In this document: piece after piece, positions 17,894 through 26,934 of the stretch
How positions within the stretch are numbered: position 1 is the stretch's first letter
How the letters are laid out: each line of letters starts with the position of its first letter
Translations under genes and position numbers: made by a program
The notes under the pieces: generated by a model
Database searches by the model: none
What the model was told of the DNA's origin: nothing
What the model saw: the letters and a program-made list of their open reading frames with translations, nothing else
NCBI RefSeq assembly: GCF_026196735.1
Contig: NZ_JAPHUF010000016.1
Span: 1 to 64,000, forward strand
Length of the DNA: 64,000 bases
Origin: Sulfurimonas sp.
GTDB taxonomy: Bacteria; Campylobacterota; Campylobacteria; Campylobacterales; Sulfurimonadaceae
Reading direction: 5' to 3'

Positions 17894-17975
17894 GGAGTAT
17901 ATCAATATTAACCGCCAAGCTATATTGATATACAAAGTAGATTAAACTTCACTATTCGCAGTGGAATTATACTCC
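17894..17975 (+). ncRNA. candidate structured RNA with alternative pairings
   Basis: GGAGTATA (17894-17901) can pair with TATACTCC (17968-17975), enclosing the element. GTATATCAATAT (17897-17908) can instead pair perfectly with ATATTGATATAC (17922-17933) across a 13-nt loop. The two stems share 17897-17901, so only one can form fully. A small hairpin with loop ATTCGC lies at 17948-17966, and nine T residues follow at 17984-17992. Strand and expression are unknown; no known RNA family was recognised. Confidence 0.3.
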
Positions 17976-18000
17976 CAAAATCATTTTTTTTTGCTAAAAA

Positions 18001-18025
18001 TTATCTTAATAGAAAAAAAAGATAA
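18001..18025. repeat. 7-bp inverted repeat
   Basis: TTATCTT (18001-18007) and AAGATAA (18019-18025) flank an A-rich 11-nt loop. It sits between the candidate structured element and the next promoter region. Confidence 0.45.
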
Positions 18026-18065
18026 CCTCAATGGAATTCCACTCGGTACTTTGGTGATTTGTTGT

Positions 18066-18087
18066 GTTTGATAACAAGATATCAAAC
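18066..18087. promoter_or_regulatory. operator-like dyad upstream of the small acidic protein gene
   Basis: GTTTGATA (18066-18073) and TATCAAAC (18080-18087) form a perfect 8-bp inverted repeat spaced by 6 nt, 40 bases before the ATG at 18128. Size and spacing suit a dimeric repressor. The binding protein is unknown. Confidence 0.45.
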
Positions 18088-18127
18088 AATTATCTCATGT
18101 AGAATAAATATATTTATCGAGGATATA

Positions 18128-18373
18128 ATGAAAGTTTCTGATGTAGTGTTTGAAATGGAACTTAATGGCGTTGATGCAGCAGATATTGCTGAGATTGTTG
18201 CACTTTGTGAAAACAAAGGGTTTAATAGTGACTTTATTGATGAAGAACTTCTTAAAAGAGGTTATACAAAGATTTTCACTATAGATTATGATTCGTATGA
18301 TGATTATGATAATTGGGAAGAAGATGAGTATGCCTCAATAGAAAAATTCCCGCACAGACAACAATATTCTTAG
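18128..18373 (+). CDS. small acidic protein, unknown function
   Basis: 81 residues, starting at the ATG at 18128 with GAGGA upstream; a longer frame to 18059 has no ribosome site. The N-terminal part (to about 52) reads like a short helical module with paired hydrophobics (VSDVVFEMELNGVDAADIAEIVALCENKG). The C-terminal part is highly acidic and Tyr-rich (DYDSYDDYDNWEEDE), then turns basic. No family recognised. The gene is 10 bp before the NTF2-like gene and probably shares its transcript. Confidence 0.65.
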   Translation: MKVSDVVFEMELNGVDAADIAEIVALCENKGFNSDFIDEELLKRGYTKIFTIDYDSYDDYDNWEEDEYASIEKFPHRQQYS

Positions 18374-18383
18374 AGGAAAAAAG

Positions 18384-18779
18384 ATGACAAATAAAAATCT
18401 TGTAGCTAAATATTACGAAATGTGGAACTCTCACAATTTTGATGCAGCAGAGATGATTTTTGACAAAGGTGTACATTTTCGTGGGTCTATTGGAACCGAC
18501 ACTGTTGGAATAGAACAGTTTAAAGATTATGCAAACACTATTTTAACTGCATTTCCAAATTTATATCATGCAACTGAGATTGTTGTAGCGGAAGATTCAC
18601 AAGTAGCGGTATATGTCAGTTACATTGGTACGCACAGTGGTAAATTGCTTGATTATGAGCCAACCGGCAATAAGATTAATTACTCAGGTGCATCATTTTT
18701 TAGTATTAAAAACGGAAAAATAACCGATATAAAAGTATTGGGCGATAGATATTCTCTATATAATCAGATAAGCTCTTAG
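18384..18779 (+). CDS. SnoaL-like / NTF2-fold protein
   Basis: 131 residues. The pattern VAKYYEMWNSHNFDAAEMIF, followed by FKDYANTILTAFPNLYHATEIVVAED and a strand-rich second half with GASFFSIKNGKITDIKVLGD, is typical of the SnoaL-like polyketide-cyclase/ester-cyclase family, a small cone-shaped NTF2 fold that binds hydrophobic ligands. Most bacterial members have no assigned reaction. It has a GAGGAAAAAAG ribosome site and follows the small acidic-protein gene. Confidence 0.8.
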   Translation: MTNKNLVAKYYEMWNSHNFDAAEMIFDKGVHFRGSIGTDTVGIEQFKDYANTILTAFPNLYHATEIVVAEDSQVAVYVSYIGTHSGKLLDYEPTGNKINYSGASFFSIKNGKITDIKVLGDRYSLYNQISS

Positions 18780-18791
18780 TCTTAAGAGCTT
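18770..18791 (+). terminator. possible terminator hairpin
   Basis: AAGCTCTTA (18770-18778) and TAAGAGCTT (18783-18791) form a perfect 9-bp stem with loop GTCT, overlapping the stop codon of the NTF2-like gene. No T run follows, so it may be an RNA 3' stabiliser rather than a true terminator. Confidence 0.4.
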
Positions 18792-18861
18792 AAACTGATA
18801 CAGATGAGTTTATAAAAGCAGGCATAATATTGAGAGAAACAATAAAGAGGTTGTATACTAA

Positions 18862-19329
18862 ATGAAATATCTAATATTACTACTTTTGGTTTTTAATCTA
18901 TATGCTAAAGACACATTGGGAAGAATTGATAAATTTGATTTACCTGAGCTTAATATATACAATATTAGAGCAAAAATAGATACCGGCGCAAAGACATCAT
19001 CACTTCATTGTAGCAATATAATACCAGTAGGTGATAATCTGGTAAAGTTTATAGTTTTAGATGGTAAAAACAATCAATTGACCAAAGGTTATATCACTAA
19101 GCCTATCTCAAGAGTAGCAAATGTAAAAAGTTCAAATGGAGAAATTGAACAGAGATACTTTGTACATACAAAAATAGTGATTTATAATAAAACATATGAT
19201 ATTGAGCTGTCTTTAACCTTTAGAGACAGTATGAGATACCCACTGCTAATCGGACGAGAACTTCTAAATCAAGGCTTTATAGTAGATACAACTCAGAAAA
19301 ACCTCTCATTTAAGGCAAAAGATAATTAA
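18862..19329 (+). CDS. exported RimB-like retropepsin-fold protein
   Basis: 155 residues with a signal peptide (about 1-15, LILLLLVFNLYA). The core KIDTGAKTSSLHC places Asp-Thr-Gly at about 40-42. [14 protein letters not shown] and YPLLIGRELLNQGFIVDT match the cytoplasmic paralogue at 17176-17601. It therefore brings the same fold to the periplasm. In other proteobacteria exported members of this family accompany RimK-like ligases and transglutaminase-like proteins. It converges with the MscS gene, the stop codons only 2 bp apart. Confidence 0.85.
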   Translation: MKYLILLLLVFNLYAKDTLGRIDKFDLPELNIYNIRAKIDTGAKTSSLHCSNIIPVGDNLVKFIVLDGKNNQLTKGYITKPISRVANVKSSNGEIEQRYFVHTKIVIYNKTYDIELSLTFRDSMRYPLLIGRELLNQGFIVDTTQKNLSFKAKDN

Positions 19330-19331
19330 AC

Positions 19332-20756
19332 TTATTCTATCTCATTGTCTTTCAATTTTGTAGACTTGCCCGGACTTTTTTTCAATTGGATTTCTGGATA
19401 TTTTTTATATTCATTTAGTAACTTTATGGTTAAATCACCTCTATTTTTTAAAGAAGTTTTAAATTGAGTTTCATACCATATTTGACTACTCATAGAAGTT
19501 TTTAACGAGTTTAACTGTATTGAAAATTGATGTATGATATTTTCTCTGTCAAAAACCTCTTTTGTGATTTGTTCAATAAATTCAAAATCATTATCAAGGT
19601 CAAAATCAATCTCTATTAAATCCCTTATTATTCCATTATTAGCCGTTGAATAGTTGTAGAAAACTTGCGTAAATATATAACTATTTGGTATGTGAAGTCT
19701 TCGTCCGGCATTTTTAATCTCTTTTAAATTACTATAATCTTCTACTTCATTAAGAGTCATCTTCATAAGTGTTATTGATTTAATATCACCCACAGTATGT
19801 TTTGTTCCAACTAAAAACAAGACTCTGTTTCCTTGCTTAACAATACTTGTACTAAATATATACACCCATCCTGCAATGTTTAATATAATTTCTCTAGTAG
19901 CAATGGTTAATGCGGCACCAATAACACTTAATAGTGTTAATGCATGAAGTATATTGTCACTATATCTTAGTGATATGGTGATAATAACGATTAATGTAAA
20001 AATAATATTTCCAAGCTTTTTATAAGATGCTTTGTCTTCATCCTGTTTTATGAGTTTTACACTCAATTTAGAGTTAAGTAAGTGCAAAATATATGCTATG
20101 AGAATGATAACAAGTGTTATGAGATGTTTTACCAAAACATTTTCATAATAAGTTTTGTAGGCTTTTTTAATCTCTATCTTTGAGTCAATTAAATTTTGTT
20201 CACTTTTATCTATAATCTCTTTAAAGTCTTTAAAATACTCTATATCTGATTCTAACTCTTTAAGCGAGACTTTTTTTAACATCTCATTTTCACTATTGGT
20301 AGACTTGGTTTTATACATCTTTTCTAAGTGTGATTTTGCAAGATTATATTCGTTAATCAATATATTATATTGCAGTATCTTATTATCAACATTATTCAAT
20401 GAGGATTCTAGTAAATAGTCAAAAAAGTCTACTTCTTTCATCACAAAATTTAAATATGGGTTTATTAAAACCATAAGATTGTTATTTTTTTGAAAAAGTA
20501 AAAGTTTTGATTGCTGAATATTTAACTTTTTATTCAAAGTTCTTATTCTTTCTAAATCGTTATTTTTGTTGGCTTTTATAAGTTGGTTTTCATATGTTGC
20601 TATCAATGATATCGAACGGTCATAACTTTTTACATTTTTATAAATTTTTAGCCACTGATTATCTATATTTAGATATTCATATGGTTTATTCTTCTTTGCT
20701 GTTATTTCTTGAGAAAATGAACATATTGCAATTAAAATCATTATAAATTTTTTCAA
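19332..20756 (-). CDS. large MscS-family mechanosensitive channel
   Basis: 474 residues: signal peptide (about 1-20), a long helical/coiled periplasmic region (about 30-200) and membrane helices from about 210. The MscS pore and beta domain (about 275-380, with TIATREIILNIAGWVYIFST and RRLHIPNSYIF) follow, then a cytoplasmic tail. Such channels open under membrane tension to release solutes during osmotic downshift. The region around LVGTKHTVGDIKSITL corresponds to the Sm-like domain. CorA lies 84 bp upstream on the same strand. Confidence 0.85.
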   Translation of the reverse strand: MKKFIMILIAICSFSQEITAKKNKPYEYLNIDNQWLKIYKNVKSYDRSISLIATYENQLIKANKNNDLERIRTLNKKLNIQQSKLLLFQKNNNLMVLINPYLNFVMKEVDFFDYLLESSLNNVDNKILQYNILINEYNLAKSHLEKMYKTKSTNSENEMLKKVSLKELESDIEYFKDFKEIIDKSEQNLIDSKIEIKKAYKTYYENVLVKHLITLVIILIAYILHLLNSKLSVKLIKQDEDKASYKKLGNIIFTLIVIITISLRYSDNILHALTLLSVIGAALTIATREIILNIAGWVYIFSTSIVKQGNRVLFLVGTKHTVGDIKSITLMKMTLNEVEDYSNLKEIKNAGRRLHIPNSYIFTQVFYNYSTANNGIIRDLIEIDFDLDNDFEFIEQITKEVFDRENIIHQFSIQLNSLKTSMSSQIWYETQFKTSLKNRGDLTIKLLNEYKKYPEIQLKKSPGKSTKLKDNEIE

Positions 20757-20840
20757 TAATTTATCTCCGTCTATAGTTAATTAAAATAGAATTATACTTA
20801 AAAAAAACTGAGCATAATTCATAAATACAGTATATTAGTC

Positions 20841-21638
20841 TTAAATATTTTTATCAGTCTTGCCTTTCCATAAGTATAAAACACCCGAACTCACTAAAAG
20901 AAGTGAAACCATGAGCAAGACGGCATTTAAAGTTCCCATACTTCCACCTGCAAATGGAAGACCGCTTGTATTCATTCCAAAAAAGCCGACAACAAGATTA
21001 AGAGGAAGAAAAACAGCAGATAATAGAGTAAGTATAAATATCATTTTATTCATCTTATCATTGGTGCGGGCTGTGTAAAAACTGTAAAGATAATCAAGTT
21101 TGGACAGCTGAAGACCTGCAGAACGCATTGTTCTTTCCATATGCTCATGTAAATCAATATAGTGGTTAATTGGGAACGCTTCTTCATGCTCATAAAATTC
21201 TATTAGCTCATCAATTGTCAATGATGAACGCAACAGAAGTCTCTCTATGCGAACTATATCCTTCTTAAGAGCAAGCCAATTTTTCATAAAATCATCTGTT
21301 ACCTTATCTTCATACATATTCTCTTCTAAGTCAGCAACTGTATCTTGATAATATGTAAAAGATTTCAAAAATTTATCAAGAATTTTATCAAGAATTTTAT
21401 ACGGACCCTCAAATTTATCGCCCGTTTCGTCAAAGAGCTTTTTGGTTTTGTCATACAGATAACTTTTATCGTCTGCTATAACAAAACCTATAGATTTTGC
21501 CTCTAAAGTAGCATTTATTATAGGTAGTCTGACAATAAGCATATCATAACCATCATTTTCATCAAAAAAAGATGGATGAAGCTCATTACGCAAATCTTCA
21601 AGATGAAGGTCGTCTACTAGTTGTTCTAATTTTTCCAT
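20841..21638 (-). CDS. corA: CorA-family divalent metal transporter
   Basis: 265 residues. Two C-terminal membrane helices are joined by the signature GMN (221-223, in VGFFGMNTSGLPF), and a long helical cytoplasmic funnel precedes them. It moves Mg2+ (or Co2+/Ni2+) down its gradient. It is shorter than the E. coli protein (316), mainly at the N-terminal domain, which is common in this group. A 12-bp tandem repeat in the gene encodes ILDKILDKFL. It may share a transcript with the MscS gene downstream. Confidence 0.92.
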   Translation of the reverse strand: MEKLEQLVDDLHLEDLRNELHPSFFDENDGYDMLIVRLPIINATLEAKSIGFVIADDKSYLYDKTKKLFDETGDKFEGPYKILDKILDKFLKSFTYYQDTVADLEENMYEDKVTDDFMKNWLALKKDIVRIERLLLRSSLTIDELIEFYEHEEAFPINHYIDLHEHMERTMRSAGLQLSKLDYLYSFYTARTNDKMNKMIFILTLLSAVFLPLNLVVGFFGMNTSGLPFAGGSMGTLNAVLLMVSLLLVSSGVLYLWKGKTDKNI

Positions 21639-21780
21639 AGATTTCTCCTGCTTTTTTACGGTATCTACATGACATGTTGTTTAGTGCATTATAAATCAAG
21701 ATAAGACTATTATATATAACTATATCATAAATATCATACTGATTATAAATTTTAAAACTAGATTTTATATACAAAAATTA

Positions 21781-24504
21781 CTAAAAATCTTTTATATATA
21801 AAATTGTCACTCCGTGTCCTGTTTCATAAACATCTATGTCAAATCTTATTGACCTGCTAAGAGTATACTGCAAAATTATGCTTGAGATTGTGTTGTTTTT
21901 GTATATGACTCGTATCTTATCGTTAAAACGAGCCCCGATTTCATATCCCAAGGTTCCCTCCTCGTTTGTCAATACATTTAAAGTATCTATATTTATCCCT
22001 GCTGTGTCATTAAATATCTGTTTCACTCCTGTTGCCAAAAGCATTGAACTGACAGATGTTTTTGCTCCGGATGAGCTATCAAAGGCTGATGAAGCAGGCT
22101 CTCCAAAGAGTATATATGACATTATGTCATTTTGACTTAAGTATGGTGTTGATTTAAATATAACCACAGGCGAAGCAAGCGTATTTGTCACATAAATTTC
22201 TATATCAATATAGTCTAATGTCTGATAGTGCATATTGAGGTTCAAATATGGATTTATCGGATTCGCTCCGTTAAAATAAACTTCACTTTTATCAAAAGTA
22301 AAGAGCTTGTCACTTGCCGTCACTTTTCCCTCTTCAATCGTTAGCATTCCCAAAAGAGCTAAAGGATTTGATGACTCTTGCCAAAGAACAATATCTGGAA
22401 CAAATTGTAAATCAATATCTTTTGTTTTATAAGTAATGGGTTTTAGAGAATTTATATGTATATTTACAAAACGCTTATACCCTGTCTGCGGCTTAATGTC
22501 CTGTATTACAATTATGTCATCTGAGATTGTATACTCAACAGGCGGTTCATAAGTTATCACGCCATCAATCAGCGTTACATTTCCTTGTATCTTTTGGGTA
22601 CCCTTGCCGTCAAAAGAAGCCTCTAAATCAGCTTTAAGAGTAACATTTGCTTCTTTGCCCTCATATCTGAACATATCACTTTTTATCCGTACATCCCCCT
22701 TCATCTCAACCGGATTAAAAAGGCCGGTTACAAGCAGGTTGTCATATATCCAAAACTCTTTTAGATTTAAAGTTATATTTTCATCAAAACTTATTTTTGA
22801 CTTTTTTTGGGAGGAAAAATTATGATTCATGAAATCAAAGCTATATTGTTCTATGCTTATGTTGTTATCTACCATGGTTGCCTCTAAATAAAGATTTTCC
22901 CCTCTATAAGTTGTTTTAGTGTCAATTTTTGTGATAAACCAAGGAACATGCAGACGGCTTTTTATCTCTATATTTTTAGAAAAATCAACACTAGCCTCTA
23001 TATTTGCCTCTGCATCAAATAAAACACCCTCTTCTGGCTTACTCAAACCAAACTCGCTCAACAGTGCATTAATTGACGCTATTTTTGCGTTGAGTATTAT
23101 ATTTTTATCAGAGATATCGCCTTTAACTTCAAAACTCTCTGAGCCAAGATTTCCTAATCCACTAAGAGTTTGTCCACTCTTAAATAGAGTTACATCAAGC
23201 ATTTTCGCATCAAGATTTAAAACAGTTTTTTCATCTTCACTATAATATACAAACTTAAGTGGCGAAAACTTATCTATAGGATATTCTTTGAAAATCTCTG
23301 ATTCGAGTTTTGGATGTATTTGCGCTACAACTAGCTGACTGCTCTTATCTAGCTCTACATTCCCATCTACGCTACAGTACACTCCTTTAGTAGTAAATGT
23401 TCCCGTCAATGAAAATGGAGACATTGCTAAAACTGCGTCTACATTAACTGCAACAGCATCTTCTTTAAGCACATCGGGAAGCTCAGATATAGATGATAAT
23501 GCCAGTGCTTTACTCTCTACATGTAGTAAAAATTCTTTATAATCTTTGGACTTAATATCAAGATTTAAATGCTGTGCTTTTATGTTCCCTGCCATACTCT
23601 CAGTATCTCCTGAGACCTCTGCGCTAAACTTATCAAAAGGAATCTGCGGTGGATATTTTCTCAAATTGGCACTCAACTCTGTGGTATAAGTACCAAGAGA
23701 GTTAAATATCCCGTTTTGTTTTACCTCTGCTTCAAGTTCTTGATGAAAAAACATGTAAGAACTCTCAAACGAGAAGTAATCCTCTTTTATAAAATATGTT
23801 AGCGTTACATCTGCATTTCCTATACTTATATTTTGGTCTGTGCTGAGACTTAAATGATTAAGATGGGTACGCATCAATACTTTTTGCAGCGATGCATCAA
23901 CATCAATGGCGATTTTTTTGACAATAGATGTTTTGGGAGTCACAAAAGTTTTTGCTAAGAGTCTGTTTTGTTTTATGCTCCCTTTCATTGTTGCATCTGC
24001 GTAGGGAGTAAACAACTCTATCGAGAGTTTTTTAACATTTAAATTTTTGTTATAGCTAACTTTTGAAGCATCTAGATTAAACACAAATCTTTCACCGTCA
24101 AGGATAATACTTGCATTTGTCAGTTGAAGTTTTGTAAGGGCAAAAGAAAATAAAGACAAATCACTACTGCCATCTTCACTCTTTGGCAACTTATCAAGAT
24201 TTAACGATACTCCGTCTGCTTTGATTTTTCCAATAAGAGGAGTCGGACTAAAAAGCATGTCAAAACTATAGCCTATCTCTATATTTTTGGCACTAAAAAC
24301 ATCCCCATAATCTACATTATGCAGAGCTGCCCCCGTGAGAAGAGAACCTTCCACTTTGCTATACGCAATTTCATTTTCTGTTAAAAACTTATCTGCAAGA
24401 TGCTTTAGAGTATCGGGCTGCAAAGCTATAGTTGCAACAGCTAAGCCAACGGCTACAATAAAGATTATAAAATAGTAAGCAAACAGATAAATCCTAAGAA
24501 TCAA
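21781..24504 (-). CDS. tamB: TamB-like translocation/assembly protein
   Basis: 907 residues: one N-terminal membrane anchor (about 4-26), a very long beta-rich periplasmic part with repeated amphipathic strands, and the C-terminal DUF490/TamB domain (including NDIMSYILFGEP and a final beta segment ending FDIDVYETGHGVTILYIKDF). TamB-type proteins span the periplasm and are implicated in outer-membrane protein insertion and lipid transport. The start overlaps the end of tamA by 4 bases, so the pair is translationally coupled. Shorter than E. coli TamB (1259), as usual in this phylum. Confidence 0.9.
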   Translation of the reverse strand: MILRIYLFAYYFIIFIVAVGLAVATIALQPDTLKHLADKFLTENEIAYSKVEGSLLTGAALHNVDYGDVFSAKNIEIGYSFDMLFSPTPLIGKIKADGVSLNLDKLPKSEDGSSDLSLFSFALTKLQLTNASIILDGERFVFNLDASKVSYNKNLNVKKLSIELFTPYADATMKGSIKQNRLLAKTFVTPKTSIVKKIAIDVDASLQKVLMRTHLNHLSLSTDQNISIGNADVTLTYFIKEDYFSFESSYMFFHQELEAEVKQNGIFNSLGTYTTELSANLRKYPPQIPFDKFSAEVSGDTESMAGNIKAQHLNLDIKSKDYKEFLLHVESKALALSSISELPDVLKEDAVAVNVDAVLAMSPFSLTGTFTTKGVYCSVDGNVELDKSSQLVVAQIHPKLESEIFKEYPIDKFSPLKFVYYSEDEKTVLNLDAKMLDVTLFKSGQTLSGLGNLGSESFEVKGDISDKNIILNAKIASINALLSEFGLSKPEEGVLFDAEANIEASVDFSKNIEIKSRLHVPWFITKIDTKTTYRGENLYLEATMVDNNISIEQYSFDFMNHNFSSQKKSKISFDENITLNLKEFWIYDNLLVTGLFNPVEMKGDVRIKSDMFRYEGKEANVTLKADLEASFDGKGTQKIQGNVTLIDGVITYEPPVEYTISDDIIVIQDIKPQTGYKRFVNIHINSLKPITYKTKDIDLQFVPDIVLWQESSNPLALLGMLTIEEGKVTASDKLFTFDKSEVYFNGANPINPYLNLNMHYQTLDYIDIEIYVTNTLASPVVIFKSTPYLSQNDIMSYILFGEPASSAFDSSSGAKTSVSSMLLATGVKQIFNDTAGINIDTLNVLTNEEGTLGYEIGARFNDKIRVIYKNNTISSIILQYTLSRSIRFDIDVYETGHGVTILYIKDF

Positions 24505-26201
24505 AACTGTTCACCTATATGAAAATGAAAAGCATACTGCTTTGTCGGATTTTCTATGTCAAACCCGATATCAAATGCTATCGGTCCAATCGGTGTAACA
24601 TAACGAACTCCTGCTCCAAGAGAGTAGTAACCTTTCTTATATTCAGGTGTTTCTTTCTCCCCTATAAATGTGGTGTCGTTAAAAACCACTCCTCGAAAAT
24701 TACCGCTAATTGCAAAGCGGTATTCAGCGGTCATCTCCAAAAGGGAATGAAGTCCTATCGGATTGCCCTGATCATTAATGGGTCCCAGTTTTCTATAACT
24801 ATATGCGCGGTTGCTGTTCATGCCGCCTGCATAAAAACGGTAAGATGCCGGAATATTGCCATCATAAAGTCGAAGTGAGCCGAAGTTTGCCTTTAAGGCT
24901 ACGACTGACGGCAGAAGTGGAAATATGTATCCTCCGGACAGATTATATTTGTAATAGCTTGCATCTGATATTTTAGACTTAAGCGAGCCGCTTACCTGCG
25001 GTCGCAAAAAATAGCCTTTTTTAGGATTAAGAATATCGTCTCTGGTATCATAGCTCCATTGAAGTTTTGCAGACACGACAAACAGTTGACCTTCTGGAAA
25101 CAGAGTATCATCCTCACTATCATAAGTAGTCACATTATCAAAAAGCAGCGTCTCTTGAAATATATGAGATGTTTCATTTTGCTTAAGAAAGATACTTCCA
25201 AAATATCTATCCTCCTTAAAACCTATAAATTTTTCTTTCTCAAATCCTATCTCGGCACCTGTTGAATTTCTATTTGTTAGAGGCATAAAAAAATTTGTTT
25301 TAACTGTCTGTTTTGTTTCTGTTAGTCGTGTCTCAATTGCAGCAGTTTTGAGATTTTTAAATATATTTCTATGCTTAACGCCAAGAGAGAGCATAGCTCC
25401 TTCATCACTGCTCGCACCAATACCTGCTTGAAATCGAATTGGTTTTTCAAGCTCAGTTACAGACACTTTTATCGGAGCAGTATCATTATTTTTAACGCTT
25501 GTATCTATCAAGACCTTGCTAATACCTTCGTTTGCATATAGACTTTGATAACTTTTGCGTATTTTTTCTGGAGAAAATGGTTTATTTTGTTTGATATGAA
25601 GCATTGAATTTACTATCTGAGGATCGATACTCTGCGGAGAACTTATCTCAATCTCTCCAAAATAACACAATTTATTAGGCGTTACATCATACAAAATATA
25701 CGCGCTATTTGTCTCTATGTCTATCCATGTTTTGGAATCAAGCTCAGTATTACAGTAGCCCTCATTGGCATATAAAAGTTTTATATCTTTTTTACTAATA
25801 TCAAATTTATCAGCATCAAAAATCATCCCTTTTTTAAAAGGAATTGCAGAGTTGATTTTTAGTTTTGATATTATTGAAATATCGGCTATGCGTATAGGTA
25901 ATTTTTCAGAAATTGTAATTTTTACCTCATTATCACTTTTTTCATGTGTCACTTCTGCGTGAAAAAATCCTTTTGAGCGGTAAAAATTTTTAATAGTTTG
26001 GCTAAGCACGGCAGCTGTATCAGGATTTACGGTAGGTTCTTTTTTCCAAAATTCGTACATGTAGGGTTTATGTAAGTTTAATGCCTCATAAAGCTCTCGC
26101 TCTTTTATCTGCTCATTGCCTTTAAAGTAAATCGGTACAAAATCCCCATACAAAAGCGAAGAAAACAACAATAAGAGAAGAACTAATTGCTTCATTTTCA
26201 T
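24501..26201 (-). CDS. tamA: TamA-like outer-membrane Omp85 protein
   Basis: 566 residues: signal peptide (about 1-18), periplasmic POTRA-type repeats (about 20-250) and a 16-strand barrel domain ending in Phe (HFHIGEQF), the typical outer-membrane sorting signal. The barrel contains the Omp85 marker region FRFYAGGMNSNRAYSYRKLG in the form RFYAGGMNSNRAY. It partners with TamB, encoded immediately downstream with a 4-base overlap. Confidence 0.92.
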   Translation of the reverse strand: MKMKQLVLLLLLFSSLLYGDFVPIYFKGNEQIKERELYEALNLHKPYMYEFWKKEPTVNPDTAAVLSQTIKNFYRSKGFFHAEVTHEKSDNEVKITISEKLPIRIADISIISKLKINSAIPFKKGMIFDADKFDISKKDIKLLYANEGYCNTELDSKTWIDIETNSAYILYDVTPNKLCYFGEIEISSPQSIDPQIVNSMLHIKQNKPFSPEKIRKSYQSLYANEGISKVLIDTSVKNNDTAPIKVSVTELEKPIRFQAGIGASSDEGAMLSLGVKHRNIFKNLKTAAIETRLTETKQTVKTNFFMPLTNRNSTGAEIGFEKEKFIGFKEDRYFGSIFLKQNETSHIFQETLLFDNVTTYDSEDDTLFPEGQLFVVSAKLQWSYDTRDDILNPKKGYFLRPQVSGSLKSKISDASYYKYNLSGGYIFPLLPSVVALKANFGSLRLYDGNIPASYRFYAGGMNSNRAYSYRKLGPINDQGNPIGLHSLLEMTAEYRFAISGNFRGVVFNDTTFIGEKETPEYKKGYYSLGAGVRYVTPIGPIAFDIGFDIENPTKQYAFHFHIGEQF

Positions 26202-26237
26202 CCCCCTTGCATATGTTTTGCTATAGTATAACTATGA

Positions 26238-26723
26238 TTATTTATTTATTCTGATAACAGGTTTTTGCAGCACAAGGTTGTTGGGGTACAAGATAAGATT
26301 CTCTTCACTGTCTACAAGTTCTATTTGAAAAAGAGATATCTCTTTAATTGTCCCCTCTACGCTGTTGTCACCATCCACAATTTTAATTTTATCACCGACT
26401 CTTGCAGGAAATGTAAAAAATATAATAATACTGGCTGTTACATTACTTAGTATTGACCATTGCGCAAACATCGCAACACCGATAATGGCAAAAAGCGATG
26501 ACGCAAAAAGTGAAATGCCCTTTAAGTCAACACTCCAAACAAAAGCCATAGCAACCATTCCCATGAGTACGAACAGTATTTCAAAAACTTTTTGAATATA
26601 AAAGAGTCTTTTTACATCGACTTTCTTTCCTATGGCTATTTTATTTAAAATTCTTTTGAACAATCTGAAACTAATATATGTAACAACAATTACAACCAAA
26701 CTCCATAATACACTTACACCCAT
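26238..26723 (-). CDS. small MscS-like membrane protein
   Basis: 161 residues with about four hydrophobic helices and one beta domain (FPARVGDKIKIVDGDNSVEGTIKEISLFQIEL as RVGDKIKIVD...GTIKEIS). This matches the pore helix plus Sm-like domain of MscS channels, but the C-terminal cage domain is absent. Many Campylobacterota carry such minimal forms; whether they gate as channels is unknown. It lies 36 bp upstream of tamA on the same strand and may be co-transcribed. Confidence 0.8.
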   Translation of the reverse strand: MGVSVLWSLVVIVVTYISFRLFKRILNKIAIGKKVDVKRLFYIQKVFEILFVLMGMVAMAFVWSVDLKGISLFASSLFAIIGVAMFAQWSILSNVTASIIIFFTFPARVGDKIKIVDGDNSVEGTIKEISLFQIELVDSEENLILYPNNLVLQKPVIRINK

Positions 26724-26905
26724 CTGTCAACCTTCTTTTTTATAATATAATAAATTTTATTTAGCACTTTAGATGCATTATCAGTTATAATAAAACAACT
26801 ATATTATATCTGATACAACATACAAGTTTCATGAAATATATGTGTGAAATTAAGTCGAAATTTTTCCTATAAACTAGACAATATTTGCCTCTACTATTAT
26901 TGTAG

Positions 26906-26911
26906 TATAAT
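26906..26911 (+). promoter_or_regulatory. -10 box for the Sel1-repeat protein gene
   Basis: TATAAT at 26906-26911 preceded by TGTAG (extended -10 style), 24 bases before the ATG, with a GAAGGTGAT ribosome site between. Confidence 0.5.
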
Positions 26912-26934
26912 TTTAAAAAATGAAGGTGATATAA

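Larger units (their letters stand above)
17602..18127. other. 526-bp intergenic region, rich in inverted repeats
   Basis: It lies between the divergent rimB and the small acidic-protein gene. No coding frame with gene-like composition was found. It contains the rimB promoter, the long hairpin, the alternative-pairing element, a TTATCTT/AAGATAA dyad (18001-18025), the 10-bp palindrome TGGAATTCCA (18032-18041) and an operator-like dyad at 18066-18087. Confidence 0.7.

Noticed and set aside
18770-18791. Strong intrinsic terminator after the NTF2-like gene
   Set aside because: The stem is perfect but lacks the T tract, so I list it only as a possible terminator with low confidence.
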